From Fibrobacter sp. UWR4 (GTDB taxonomy: Bacteria > Fibrobacterota > Fibrobacteria > Fibrobacterales > Fibrobacteraceae), in the NCBI RefSeq assembly GCF_003149045.1, contig NZ_QGDU01000008.1:52572-116571 (forward strand): a DNA stretch of 64,000 bases, in the 5' to 3' direction. The position numbers and the translations under genes were made by a program. The notes beneath the pieces were generated by a model that saw only the letters and a list, made by a program, of their open reading frames with translations, made no database searches and was not told the origin of the DNA. Shown one piece after another: positions 1 through 8,306 of the stretch (within the stretch, counting starts at the first letter, position 1; each line of letters starts with the position of its first letter).

Positions 1-274
1 TGCCGTCAAGTTTATCTTGGCGACATCGTTTAGTTGTATGCATATTTGCTTGTCATATGTGCATTGCTGGATGACCAGTTTTGGGGCGTGGATCGTTCGT
101 GTTTATTTGTGTCAGGTTGTCGAAGGCCTCTAGCTGGTAAATGCGTTCGATTCCACGCCTTCTTTTTTTTGAAACGTCGAAGAATGTTGAATAAGGGTTG
201 CTCTTGGTGAGTTTTGCTCTTGTTCTCAGCTAGGAACCTTCGACACTCTTTTGCACAAGGAATAAGACGAACCT

Positions 275-380
275 CGAAAGCCCATGATGCCATGGGCGTA
301 TTGCACCCTGGGGGTCGTGTACCCAGTGGTCTAGACCCTCGCTTTCGTGCATGCGCGCCAAGGCGTTTTTGGTGTACGCC
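275..380. ncRNA. Candidate structured RNA or structured repeat in the leading non-coding stretch
   Basis: Bases 1-497 hold no gene I can support; an open minus-strand frame (30-545) has no recognisable protein character. Several inverted repeats nest in this part. A closing helix pairs CGAAAGC (275-281) with GCTTTCG (341-347). Inside it lie a hairpin with arms at 282-286 and 291-295, a hairpin CTGGG (308-312)/CCCAG (322-326), and the perfect palindrome GGTCTAGACC (328-337). Just outside is a hairpin GGCGT (362-366)/ACGCC (376-380). A helix enclosing others is the pattern of a multi-branched RNA. The strand is unknown, and I recognise no known RNA class (not tmRNA, SRP or RNase P by their signature motifs). 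A repeated DNA element is the alternative. Confidence 0.35.
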
Positions 381-456
381 CACTTTGCTGATGCAGATGG
401 GATAAGCGAGTTTTGTTTTTGAATTGTACAGTGTCTTAGTGAATCGCTCTAAACGG

Positions 457-486
457 GGGTTGAACTCAAGTTCAACCCTTTTCTGT
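457..486 (+). terminator. Rho-independent terminator or operator just upstream of the methyltransferase operon
   Basis: A 10-bp inverted repeat (GGGTTGAACT at 457-466, AGTTCAACCC at 469-478) is separated by only two bases and followed by TTTTCTGT. As RNA it would form a strong hairpin plus U-tract, ending whatever is transcribed from upstream. It sits about 20 bp before the first operon start codon, so it could instead act as an operator or attenuator for the restriction-modification genes. Confidence 0.55.
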
Positions 487-497
487 CTGGAGTGCGC

Positions 498-1154
498 ATG
501 GCTGACGAAAGTCAGATAAAGTCTAAGGAAAGAGTCGCCAACCATGGTGAGGTTTTTACTGCAGAGCGTGAAGTGAATGCCATGCTTGATTTGGTCAAGC
601 AGGAAACTGAACGCATTGACTCCAGATTTTTGGAGCCAGCTTGCGGTACAGGCAATTTCTTGGTGAAGATTTTGGAACGTAAGCTTGACGTGGTCAAGAA
701 AAAGTACAAGCGCAGTCCTCTTGATTTTGAAAAGAATTCCATTCTCGCTTTAAGCAGCATTTATGGGGTTGATATTCTGCAGGATAATACGGAAGCTTGC
801 AGGGAAAGATTGTTTGGCATTTGGAATAAAGCCTACAAATCCGTGTGCAAAAAAGACGTTGATGAAAATGCGCAAAAGTCTGCGCAGTTTATTCTTGAAA
901 AGAACATTGTCTGTGGCAATGCGTTGAGTTTGAAAAGAGTGGATGGCGAAGGCAACGATACTAGCGAACCCATTGTGTTTTCGGAATGGGCGTTTGTAAT
1001 GGGCGCAAAAATGCAGCGTAAGGATTACACCTTCGATGAGCTTTTAAACAAGGCTAGTGAAGCGGAAAATGATCCGTCTCTTGCCTTGAATGACGAAGGA
1101 CATTTTTTACAACAATACGTTTCTGATTACAGGAGGGTCTGGGAAAATGGCTGA
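498..1154 (+). CDS. SAM-dependent DNA methyltransferase, small partner protein with motif I only
   Basis: This 218-residue protein has the N-terminal pattern of adenine-methyltransferase-like restriction subunits: a GEVFTAE segment near residue 17, then SAM-binding motif I EPACGTGNF at about 46-54 and an acidic YGVDIL motif. There is no catalytic NPPY motif, so on its own it should not complete a methylation reaction. It may bind SAM or the partner enzyme. The ATG at 498 is preferred over the GTG at 492 because GGAG at 489-492 sits at good spacing. Its 3' end overlaps the next start by 8 bp, so the two are translationally coupled. From memory, this short protein recurs beside a larger Eco57I-like methylase and a helicase. 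Confidence 0.75.
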   Translation: MADESQIKSKERVANHGEVFTAEREVNAMLDLVKQETERIDSRFLEPACGTGNFLVKILERKLDVVKKKYKRSPLDFEKNSILALSSIYGVDILQDNTEACRERLFGIWNKAYKSVCKKDVDENAQKSAQFILEKNIVCGNALSLKRVDGEGNDTSEPIVFSEWAFVMGAKMQRKDYTFDELLNKASEAENDPSLALNDEGHFLQQYVSDYRRVWENG

Positions 1155-2739
1155 CCTTAAATTGTATAATCCTGACGTACTCAGTTGCCTTGCCAATTTG
1201 AGTAACGATGAAGTGTTTACTCCGCCGGAAGTTGTGAACCGTATGTTGGACATGCTTCCGCAGGAATTATTTGAAAGCGAAGATACGACTTTCTTGGACC
1301 CTTGTTGTAAAACAGGTGTTTTCCTTCGTGAGATCGCCAAGCGTCTTTTGAAGAATCAGATGCCTGGTTATGAAGAAGCTGTCGAAGAAATCAATGCGAA
1401 AAAGCGTAACGATGAAAAGCTTTCGCCCGAAGAAAAACATTTCATGAACGAATTGCAAAAGACTGTGGATCACATTTTCCACAAGCAGCTTTATGGCATT
1501 GCTATTACCGAAATGACGAGCCTGCTTTCTCGCCGTAGTGTTTATTGCACCAAGCATCCTGATGGAGAATACTCCATTTCAAAGTTTGGTCGTGCTGATG
1601 GCAATATTCGCTTTAAGAAAATTCAGCACACATGGGTGGATGGCAAATGCAAATATTGTGGAGCCAGCGAAAGTCAATACGATCGAGATGATACTCTTGA
1701 AACTCATGCCTACGAATGGATTCACACCGAAAATTTAGAGGGAATTTTTAACATGAAGTTTGATGTAATTATTAGCAACCCTCCGTATCAGCTGAGCGAT
1801 GGTGGTGGCACTGGTTCTAGTGCTAAGCCAATCTATCAACTCTTTATTGAAAAAGCAAAAAAATTAAAACCTCGCTATATGTCGATGATTATTCCTTCTC
1901 GTTGGTTTTCGGGTGGTAAGGGTTTGGACGATTTTCGCGAGGAAATGCTTAAAGATAAAAGCATTCGTAAGTTAGTCGATTATGAAAACTTTAGAGATGT
2001 TTTTCCTGGTGTAGATCTTGCTGGTGGTGCCTGCTATTTCTTATGGGATAGAGACAATAAGGGTTCTTGTGATGTTACGAATTTCTCTGCTAATGAGCAG
2101 ACATCGCATACGCGATATTTGGATGAATTTGATGTATTCGTAAGATCAAATAATGCTTTGAAAATTGTTAGAAAAGTTTGCAAACTCTATTCCGAGAAAA
2201 AGTTTCTTAATGAGCGTATTTCTCCAAGATTGCCGTTTGGAATTACAACGACGTATTCACCTTTAAATTCTGGAGTTCCTTGCTATTTTACGCAAAAAAT
2301 TGGTTTAAAATATGTGCAAAAAAAGGATGTGGATGACTCCTTAAAACTTCTCAATAAATGGAAGTTTTTAGTTCCCAAGGCTCCGATTGCAGGACAAACG
2401 GATTTTTCTAAACCTGTTGGATTCTACTATGATGGAAATACAAGGATTGCGAAACCAGGAGAATGTTGCTCTGAATCTTGGCTTGTGGCAGGAGCTTTTG
2501 ATACAAAAGAAGAAACGATAAATTATAAATCCTACATATTTACAAAAACCGTTCGCTTCTTGCTGTTACAAACAGTAGTTGGTCAAAATATTACTAGAAA
2601 GAATTTTTGCTTTGTACCTGATCTAGAAAAATATGACCAAGTTTATTCAGATGATTATTTAAGAAAACAGTGGGGTATCACAGATAAGGAATGGGAATAT
2701 ATCGCTTCTCGTATCGGCGAGATTGGAGGTGATAGATAA
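1147..2739 (+). CDS. Eco57I/TaqI-type N6-adenine DNA methyltransferase
   Basis: This 530-residue methyltransferase has motif I FLDPCCKTGVF at residues 49-59 and the catalytic NPPY at 211-214. Aromatic- and Gly-rich target-recognition sequence follows (IIPSRWFSGGKGLDDF; GVDLAGGACYFLWDRD). A CxxC knuckle (C168, C171) precedes the catalytic motif and may bind metal with nearby His. It should transfer methyl from SAM to adenine N6 and protect host sites from the downstream nuclease. AGGAGG at 1131-1136 supports ATG 1147. Its stop and the next start share one base (TAATG at 2736-2740), so all three genes form one operon. Confidence 0.85.
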   Translation: MADLKLYNPDVLSCLANLSNDEVFTPPEVVNRMLDMLPQELFESEDTTFLDPCCKTGVFLREIAKRLLKNQMPGYEEAVEEINAKKRNDEKLSPEEKHFMNELQKTVDHIFHKQLYGIAITEMTSLLSRRSVYCTKHPDGEYSISKFGRADGNIRFKKIQHTWVDGKCKYCGASESQYDRDDTLETHAYEWIHTENLEGIFNMKFDVIISNPPYQLSDGGGTGSSAKPIYQLFIEKAKKLKPRYMSMIIPSRWFSGGKGLDDFREEMLKDKSIRKLVDYENFRDVFPGVDLAGGACYFLWDRDNKGSCDVTNFSANEQTSHTRYLDEFDVFVRSNNALKIVRKVCKLYSEKKFLNERISPRLPFGITTTYSPLNSGVPCYFTQKIGLKYVQKKDVDDSLKLLNKWKFLVPKAPIAGQTDFSKPVGFYYDGNTRIAKPGECCSESWLVAGAFDTKEETINYKSYIFTKTVRFLLLQTVVGQNITRKNFCFVPDLEKYDQVYSDDYLRKQWGITDKEWEYIASRIGEIGGDR

Positions 2740-5627
2740 TGCCTGCCGTAAATCTTGACAGTTATTTAACGCCCCGTCCTCAAGTCGTTCCGACCATTTA
2801 TGCTTACACCCTTCCGGGTGTTGCGTCCCATGACGGTTACATCAAAGTAGGCTTTACAGATCGCAATGTAGAAGACCGTATTAAGGAACAGCTGCACACT
2901 GCTGGAATCAAACCGAAAATCCTTCTTCAGGAATCCGCCATGTGTCCCGATGGTTCTTGCTTTACGGACCATCAGGTTCACAAGATTCTTGAACGTAATG
3001 GCTTTACCCATTTGAATCAGGGAAAGGATCGCAATGAATGGTTCTTCTGCAAGGAGAAGGATATTCTTGCTGCCATCAAGGAACTGAAAACGGGTATTCG
3101 TGCGGATCGTGAGCGCACCGAAAGTTTTGCGATGCGCCCGGAGCAAGAAGAGGCTGTCAAGAAAACCCAGGAATATTTCAAGTCTGCGTTAAAAGAAGAT
3201 CCTGGCCATTCGCCCAAATTTTTATGGAACGCCAAGATGCGTTTTGGCAAAACTTTTGCCACTTATGAATTGGCGAAGAAGATGGGCCTCAAGAGAATTC
3301 TGGTGCTAACTTTCAAACCTGCAGTAGAAAGTGCCTGGGCAGATGACCTTGCCCATCATGTAGATTTTAAAGGCTGGCAATTTATTTCCAATAAGGACGC
3401 CAAGGAAATTGGCCATACCATTGATTCGGAATTTGAATTAGCAGACAAGGGTAAACCTATCGTCGTCTTTGGTTCTTTTCAGGATTTGTTGGGAACCAAT
3501 GACCACGGCGGCATCAAGGCGAAGAATGAATTCATTCACACGACCAACTGGGATTTAGTTGCCTTTGATGAATATCATTTTGGTGCTTGGCGTGAAAATG
3601 CTAAGAAACTTTTTGAAAATACTGACGAAGAAGCTAACGCTGACTTTGACCAGGAAAAGTATCAGAAGGAAGAAGCCGCAAACGCATTTAATGAAACGTT
3701 CCTTCCTATTACCACAAAATATTATCTGTACCTTTCGGGTACGCCGTTCCGTGCCTTAAACTCTGGCGAGTTCATTGAAGAGCAGATTTTCAACTGGACT
3801 TATTCCGATGAGCAGCGTGCAAAAGCAGAATGGCACGGCAAGGATAATCCTTATGCAAGCCTCCCGCGAATGGTGATGCTCACTTACAAGATTCCAGAAA
3901 GTATTCGCCAAATTGCTGTTGGCGGAGAATTTGATGAATTCGATTTGAATGAATTTTTCAAGGCAGAAGGAAAGGGAATTCTTGCAAAATTCAAGCACGA
4001 AAATGAAGTGCAAAAATGGCTGAATCTTATTCGTGGTTCCTATTTGCCTTCCAGTGTTGATGATTTGAAATTGGGCCAGGATAAACGTCCTCCTATGCCT
4101 TATTCTGATACGCGCTTGCTCAATGTTCTTCAGCATACATTATGGTTCTTGCCTGATGTTGCTGCTTGTGATGCAATGGCAAATTTGATTGCGCAAAAAC
4201 AGAATGTTTTCTATCAGGATTACGAAATCATTGTTTGTGCGGGCTCAAAAGCGGGAATTGGTCTTGAAGCGCTAAAGCCTGTGCGCAGCGCAATGAAGGA
4301 TCCGCTGAAGACAAAGACAATCACGTTGTCTTGTGGTAAACTTACCACTGGTGTGACGGTAAAGCCCTGGACCGGTGTGTTCATGCTTCGCAATTTGAAA
4401 AGTCCGGAAACGTATTTCCAGACGGCATTCCGCGTGCAGTCTCCTTGGGATATGAAGAATGACCTAGGTCAGACGGAAATCATCAAGCAGAACTGCTATG
4501 TATTTGACTTTGCCCTGGATCGTGCGCTGAAGCAAATTTCAAGTTATAGCTCCCGTTTGGACATTAATGAGAACGATCCCGAAAAGCGAGTGGCTGATTT
4601 CATCAAGTTCCTTCCGGTTCTTGCCTATGATGGAAGCGCCATGATGCAGCTCAACGCAGAAGCAATTCTTGATATTGCCATGTCAGGAACTTCTGCAACG
4701 CTTCTTGCACGCCGTTGGGAATCGGCTCTCTTGGTAAATGTGGATAACGAAACCTTGAATCGCTTGCTATCGAATCCGGACGCAATGAATGCTTTGATGA
4801 AAATCGAAGGTTTCCGCAGTCTCAATTCCGACATCGAAACCATCATCAACAAGTCCGAAAAAGTCAAGAAGCTAAAGACGAAGGATAATGATACTCCCCT
4901 TACTCCGAAGGAGAAAAAGGAACTTACAGAAGCGGAAAAGGAATTCAAGACGAAACGCAAACAGATTCAGGAAAAATTGATCAAGTTTGCCACTCGAGTT
5001 CCCGTGTTCATGTATCTTACGGATTATCGTGAACGCTGTTTGAAGGATGTTATTACTCAGTTGGAGCCGGGCCTTTTCAAGAAAGTGACTGGTTTGGACG
5101 TGAAGGATTTTGAACTTCTTTGCTCCTTGAATGTGTTTAATTCAAGCTTGATGAACGAAGCGATCTTCAGTTTCAAACGTTACGAAGATGCTAGCCTCAG
5201 CTATACCGGCCTGGACAAGCATGATGGCGATGATGTTGGTGGCTGGGATACCGTTCTTAAGCGAAAGGAATATGAGCAGCTGTTCTATAAGCAGCAGGAT
5301 TCCATGAAACTGGAAATCAAGGATAATCTCTATGCTAAGAATTCTTCAAATGGTATGCAAGTTGTGTCGAAGAATTCGTCCGGTAAGGTTATTGAGTTTC
5401 CGAAAAAAGGAAATTCTGCTCAGGCTGTGTTGGCGCAAAAGGGTGCTGCAGAACCTCAAGCTCGCTATATGACCATCAAGGTGGGAGATAAGGTGTTGCA
5501 TAAGTCTTTTGGCGAAGGAACTGTTATCAAGATTCCTCAGAACCGCAAATACATCTATGTGAAATTCGGTAAGGTGGAAAAACAGTTTGTTCTTGAGGCC
5601 GCTTTCAAGGGTGGATTCTTGAAATAG
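2739..5627 (+). CDS. GIY-YIG (T5orf172-like) nuclease fused to SF2 DEAD/DEAH helicase, restriction subunit
   Basis: This 962-residue protein is the presumed restriction effector of the operon. Residues about 18-115 match a GIY-YIG/T5orf172 nuclease: Y21xY23, YIKVG at 34-38, R47 and the metal-ligand-like E100 in NEWFF. A superfamily 2 helicase core follows, with motif I MRFGKT (167-172), motif II DEYH (277-280) and motif III SGTP (333-336). A Lys/Glu-rich coiled-coil-like segment lies near 700-750. Residues 915-962 (GDKVLHKSFGEG onward) resemble the small Tudor-like C-terminal domain of UvrD/PcrA helicases. The likely role is ATP-driven translocation with DNA cleavage, like Type I/III restriction, but with a GIY-YIG nuclease. 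Confidence 0.82.
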   Translation: MPAVNLDSYLTPRPQVVPTIYAYTLPGVASHDGYIKVGFTDRNVEDRIKEQLHTAGIKPKILLQESAMCPDGSCFTDHQVHKILERNGFTHLNQGKDRNEWFFCKEKDILAAIKELKTGIRADRERTESFAMRPEQEEAVKKTQEYFKSALKEDPGHSPKFLWNAKMRFGKTFATYELAKKMGLKRILVLTFKPAVESAWADDLAHHVDFKGWQFISNKDAKEIGHTIDSEFELADKGKPIVVFGSFQDLLGTNDHGGIKAKNEFIHTTNWDLVAFDEYHFGAWRENAKKLFENTDEEANADFDQEKYQKEEAANAFNETFLPITTKYYLYLSGTPFRALNSGEFIEEQIFNWTYSDEQRAKAEWHGKDNPYASLPRMVMLTYKIPESIRQIAVGGEFDEFDLNEFFKAEGKGILAKFKHENEVQKWLNLIRGSYLPSSVDDLKLGQDKRPPMPYSDTRLLNVLQHTLWFLPDVAACDAMANLIAQKQNVFYQDYEIIVCAGSKAGIGLEALKPVRSAMKDPLKTKTITLSCGKLTTGVTVKPWTGVFMLRNLKSPETYFQTAFRVQSPWDMKNDLGQTEIIKQNCYVFDFALDRALKQISSYSSRLDINENDPEKRVADFIKFLPVLAYDGSAMMQLNAEAILDIAMSGTSATLLARRWESALLVNVDNETLNRLLSNPDAMNALMKIEGFRSLNSDIETIINKSEKVKKLKTKDNDTPLTPKEKKELTEAEKEFKTKRKQIQEKLIKFATRVPVFMYLTDYRERCLKDVITQLEPGLFKKVTGLDVKDFELLCSLNVFNSSLMNEAIFSFKRYEDASLSYTGLDKHDGDDVGGWDTVLKRKEYEQLFYKQQDSMKLEIKDNLYAKNSSNGMQVVSKNSSGKVIEFPKKGNSAQAVLAQKGAAEPQARYMTIKVGDKVLHKSFGEGTVIKIPQNRKYIYVKFGKVEKQFVLEAAFKGGFLK

Positions 5628-5694
5628 AAAGTGCTTTCTCCTGCTGGGCGGATTTTTCCCGCATGCCGGAACAGTTTTTTTTATATTTCCCTTC

Positions 5695-5967
5695 ATGGCA
5701 TTAAGACGTATCCGTTCCTTAAAAGAGATTGACCCCGAGACGGCTAGAAGCCTTGTGGCGAACTATGTGGGGGACGAACACCCTGTGGAATCCAGAGTTC
5801 ACGCGACGGCAATCCAGATGCAGAAGGGGCGTTTCGATACTTATGGCGTGTGCCTGGAGATCAATTCCAGCGGTCGCCTGACAAGTGGCTTGCACTACGT
5901 GCAGGCAATTGTGGAAAGTAATGCGACTGTAAAAATTTGGGTGGCGAAAAATAGGGAAGTTGGATAA
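5695..5967 (+). CDS. Small protein resembling phage/ParB-like 'GQHRL' family, function unknown
   Basis: This 90-residue protein contains LEINSSGRLTSGLHYVQAIVES near its C-terminus. It looks like a degenerate version of the pattern D-G-x-L-x-x-G-Q-H-R-L-x-A-I-x-x-S in small phage and ParB-related proteins; here the Q and R are lost. I do not assign a function. It follows the restriction operon by 67 bp, with a T-rich stretch and a TATATT hexamer just upstream, so it may have its own promoter. It converges with the lipoprotein gene ending at 5973, leaving almost no intergenic space. Confidence 0.55.
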   Translation: MALRRIRSLKEIDPETARSLVANYVGDEHPVESRVHATAIQMQKGRFDTYGVCLEINSSGRLTSGLHYVQAIVESNATVKIWVAKNREVG

Positions 5968-5972
5968 TTCCC

Positions 5973-7322
5973 TTAAAAATGTTGCGCTCTGTTTTCCACG
6001 TGAATTTCGTCTAGCGCACCGTTCCAAGTTTCGTTATCGATATCGTTTCCGCCTGCGTGGAGCGGGTAAGCCTTTGTTGCATTGCCTGGAGTGAACGGTA
6101 ATGCGCTTGCAGAATTGCCTTCACTGTCTTTTGCTGTTACGGCTTTATCATTGACGTACATGGTGATGTTTCCGCTTTGGGAGACGAGTGCGAAAAATGT
6201 CCATTCGTCGGTGGATATTGCGGTGGAATCAAAGTAGATGCTTTCGGTAGCGTCCGGCATTTTTTTCATGACGGCAAATTTGCCTTTTGCACCATCAAAG
6301 TACCACTGGAACTTTGCCGTGGAATCATTCCTGTAGGCGCGTTGGCTAAAAAGGACCTGGTCAAATCCATTGGGACCATCCCATTTTGTCCATAATGAAA
6401 GTGTGAAATCGCCCTTGGTGGGATCGATCATACCCAGGTCTATGAATTGACCTTGCTTTAGGATGATTGCCCTGCCGGAAATGCCTTCGACATATTGGTT
6501 GTCGTATGCTGGTGTCATGTCATAGTTCATCACAGGATCGTTTTTTTCGAAGCTGAGAGTGATGTTGACGTATGAAGGGCCTTGATGATTGTTTCTATGG
6601 TTGAAATCCACGCCGAACATGCCGTCGCCGAAGTCGGGAGGGGCAAAGCTGCCATCTTCCTTGCGGTTTTCCATAGGCGGCAGGTAGATGCTGTCGCGGT
6701 CATCGGTAGTTCTGAAGTCGAGGTGGCCTTGCGGTTTGTCGTCGCGGATGTATACGAGGGAAATGTCGCCTGGAGGAACATCTTCAAAGGCGAAGGTGCC
6801 GTCGGGAGCGACTTTTGCGGTCATGTTGGTGCCGACGATGCGCATGTAACCGTCGCTTTCGCCGCTGACACTGCTTTCGATGTGTCTGCGGGATCCTAGG
6901 ATCAGCGTGTTGCTGCTATCCTGTGAGGCATAGGCAAGGCCGCATTCCTCGCCACTTTCGGCAAAGAGGATAATGCTTGCGGCGCCATCTACGGATAGGG
7001 TGAACTTACCGTTGCTGTCGGATGAGACTACCACGGAATCCGTGGCGGTGGTCTGCTCCCAATTGTCGTAGTAGGCGACGACGCGTGCACTGGGAACTGC
7101 AGTTCCATTAAAATTGGTGACGATGCCTTCGATTTTTGTTGTGGCGACGGAGTTGCCGATGTCCGTGACGCCGCCTGCAACATTGTTGTCGTTTGAGTCC
7201 GAGGAGCACGCGCTTGCAAGGAAGGCAGTGAAAATGACGAGAACGATATTGCTAAAAATATTGTGGTTGCAGAAAGTGCTTTTGCGGCTAATTTTCGAAA
7301 ATAAAGATTTCTTGAAAATCAT
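5973..7322 (-). CDS. Lipoprotein with carboxypeptidase-regulatory-like and LamG/concanavalin-like domains
   Basis: This 449-residue protein starts with a long basic N-terminus and a hydrophobic stretch ending in the lipobox LASAC, followed by an Asp/Ser/Asn-rich spacer, so it is a predicted outer-surface lipoprotein. Residues about 65-190 look like one or two carboxypeptidase-regulatory-like beta-sandwiches (IEGIVTNFNGTAVPSARV; GTFAFEDVPPGDISLVYI). The C-terminal ~180 residues resemble a LamG/concanavalin-A-like jelly roll (FTLSLWTKWDG, WTFFALVSQSGNITMYVND, ALDEIHV), a fold that often binds carbohydrate. Its start lies one base after the stop of the TIGR02147 gene, so the two are co-transcribed and probably coupled. 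Confidence 0.75.
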   Translation of the reverse strand: MIFKKSLFSKISRKSTFCNHNIFSNIVLVIFTAFLASACSSDSNDNNVAGGVTDIGNSVATTKIEGIVTNFNGTAVPSARVVAYYDNWEQTTATDSVVVSSDSNGKFTLSVDGAASIILFAESGEECGLAYASQDSSNTLILGSRRHIESSVSGESDGYMRIVGTNMTAKVAPDGTFAFEDVPPGDISLVYIRDDKPQGHLDFRTTDDRDSIYLPPMENRKEDGSFAPPDFGDGMFGVDFNHRNNHQGPSYVNITLSFEKNDPVMNYDMTPAYDNQYVEGISGRAIILKQGQFIDLGMIDPTKGDFTLSLWTKWDGPNGFDQVLFSQRAYRNDSTAKFQWYFDGAKGKFAVMKKMPDATESIYFDSTAISTDEWTFFALVSQSGNITMYVNDKAVTAKDSEGNSASALPFTPGNATKAYPLHAGGNDIDNETWNGALDEIHVENRAQHF

Positions 7323-7323
7323 A

Positions 7324-8157
7324 TTAAGCCTCCTTTTCCACTTTCTTGCTCATGGGGAATGCGACCACCATCAGCTCGTAAATTTTTTCAACATTTGAAT
7401 CGTTTGCAGCCCGCGCAATGATCTTTTTGCGCGCCTCCTCCAATACTTCCGTTGCGTAATTATAAGAACTTTCGCTCATGGCAAGCGTAGTAAACGCTGC
7501 AAAACGTTCATCTTTTGCCTTGCGCTCTACAGCTCCGATGGCGTGCTGGATATATTCGCGGCGGATTTGGCGAAGGGCCATGGGAGGGATCTGCGTTGCG
7601 TCCAGCATTTGCGAAGTTTCTTCGTAGTGGTTTCCCACCTTGCGCAGTAATCCCCATTCCTGCAAGTTCTTGATGGCGTCGCGTGCCTCGTCTGTGGTAA
7701 TTTGCGGATCAAGCATACGGGCAAGTTTCATGAAGTCGCCATTCCAGTCGGAACTTACGGCCAGTTCTCTGATGACGGGGTAATACCACTTGCTGAAATA
7801 TGCTTGTTCTCGCGTGGTAATGTGCGTAAATTCGATGCGTTTCCGAATCTGGACAATCTTTTCCCAGGCGGATTCCCTTTTTTCCACTTGCTCGGCCTGG
7901 TTGTACTGGACGAGGGCTTCGAAGTAGTCTTTTTGCAGGGGTTCAAAATCCATGGCCTTGGCGATTTTTTCGATGGATTTTGGAGTCAGATTGAAACGTC
8001 CACGAATAACATTCAGGCAATAGGAACTACTGCTGAAACCTGCCTTGGCGGCAAAGAAACGGTGCGAAAATGCAGCGCGCAGTTTCTTCTGCTCCTCAAA
8101 GTAGTCATTGAGGAACTTGCGGAAATCATCGTAATCGTAAAGGTGCTCCAAAGCCAT
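7324..8157 (-). CDS. TIGR02147-family regulatory protein (Fibrobacter paralogous family)
   Basis: This 277-residue protein opens with YDYDDFRKFLNDYFEEQKK and a helix-rich segment with Xre-like helix-turn-helix character (FSHRFFAAKAGFSSSSYCLNVIRGRFNLT...IEKIAKAM), the hallmark of TIGR02147 (DUF4423-like) proteins. These are multicopy in Fibrobacter and presumed to be regulators. The second ATG (8157) is preferred: AGGA lies 8 bases before it, whereas the ATG at 8163 is too close. It directly precedes the lipoprotein gene 5973-7322 with a 1-bp gap, so it may control or respond to that surface protein. The effector is unknown. Confidence 0.8.
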   Translation of the reverse strand: MALEHLYDYDDFRKFLNDYFEEQKKLRAAFSHRFFAAKAGFSSSSYCLNVIRGRFNLTPKSIEKIAKAMDFEPLQKDYFEALVQYNQAEQVEKRESAWEKIVQIRKRIEFTHITTREQAYFSKWYYPVIRELAVSSDWNGDFMKLARMLDPQITTDEARDAIKNLQEWGLLRKVGNHYEETSQMLDATQIPPMALRQIRREYIQHAIGAVERKAKDERFAAFTTLAMSESSYNYATEVLEEARKKIIARAANDSNVEKIYELMVVAFPMSKKVEKEA

Positions 8158-8261
8158 GCTCATGTTCCTAAAATAAATAATATTTACACAAAATCAAAAC
8201 GTAAATCGCTTATTTGTTGACGCTTTGTGTGTATGCTTGATTTTATTTTTACACGTTTTGA

Positions 8262-8293
8262 AGAAAAAAAAGTCTCCCCTAACGATAGGGGAG
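8262..8293 (-). terminator. Rho-independent terminator after the beta-helix lipoprotein gene
   Basis: A perfect 8-bp stem (CTCCCCTA at 8274-8281, TAGGGGAG at 8286-8293) with a 4-base loop is followed on the minus strand by a run of eight T. It lies 14 bp beyond the stop of the gene at 8307. Confidence 0.9.
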
Positions 8294-8306
8294 GCTTTGG
8301 GATATT

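Noticed and set aside
30..545. A 171-codon minus-strand frame over the leading region
   Set aside because: Basic, Pro/His/Arg-rich sequence without protein-like pattern. It overlaps the inverted-repeat structure and the start of the methyltransferase gene.
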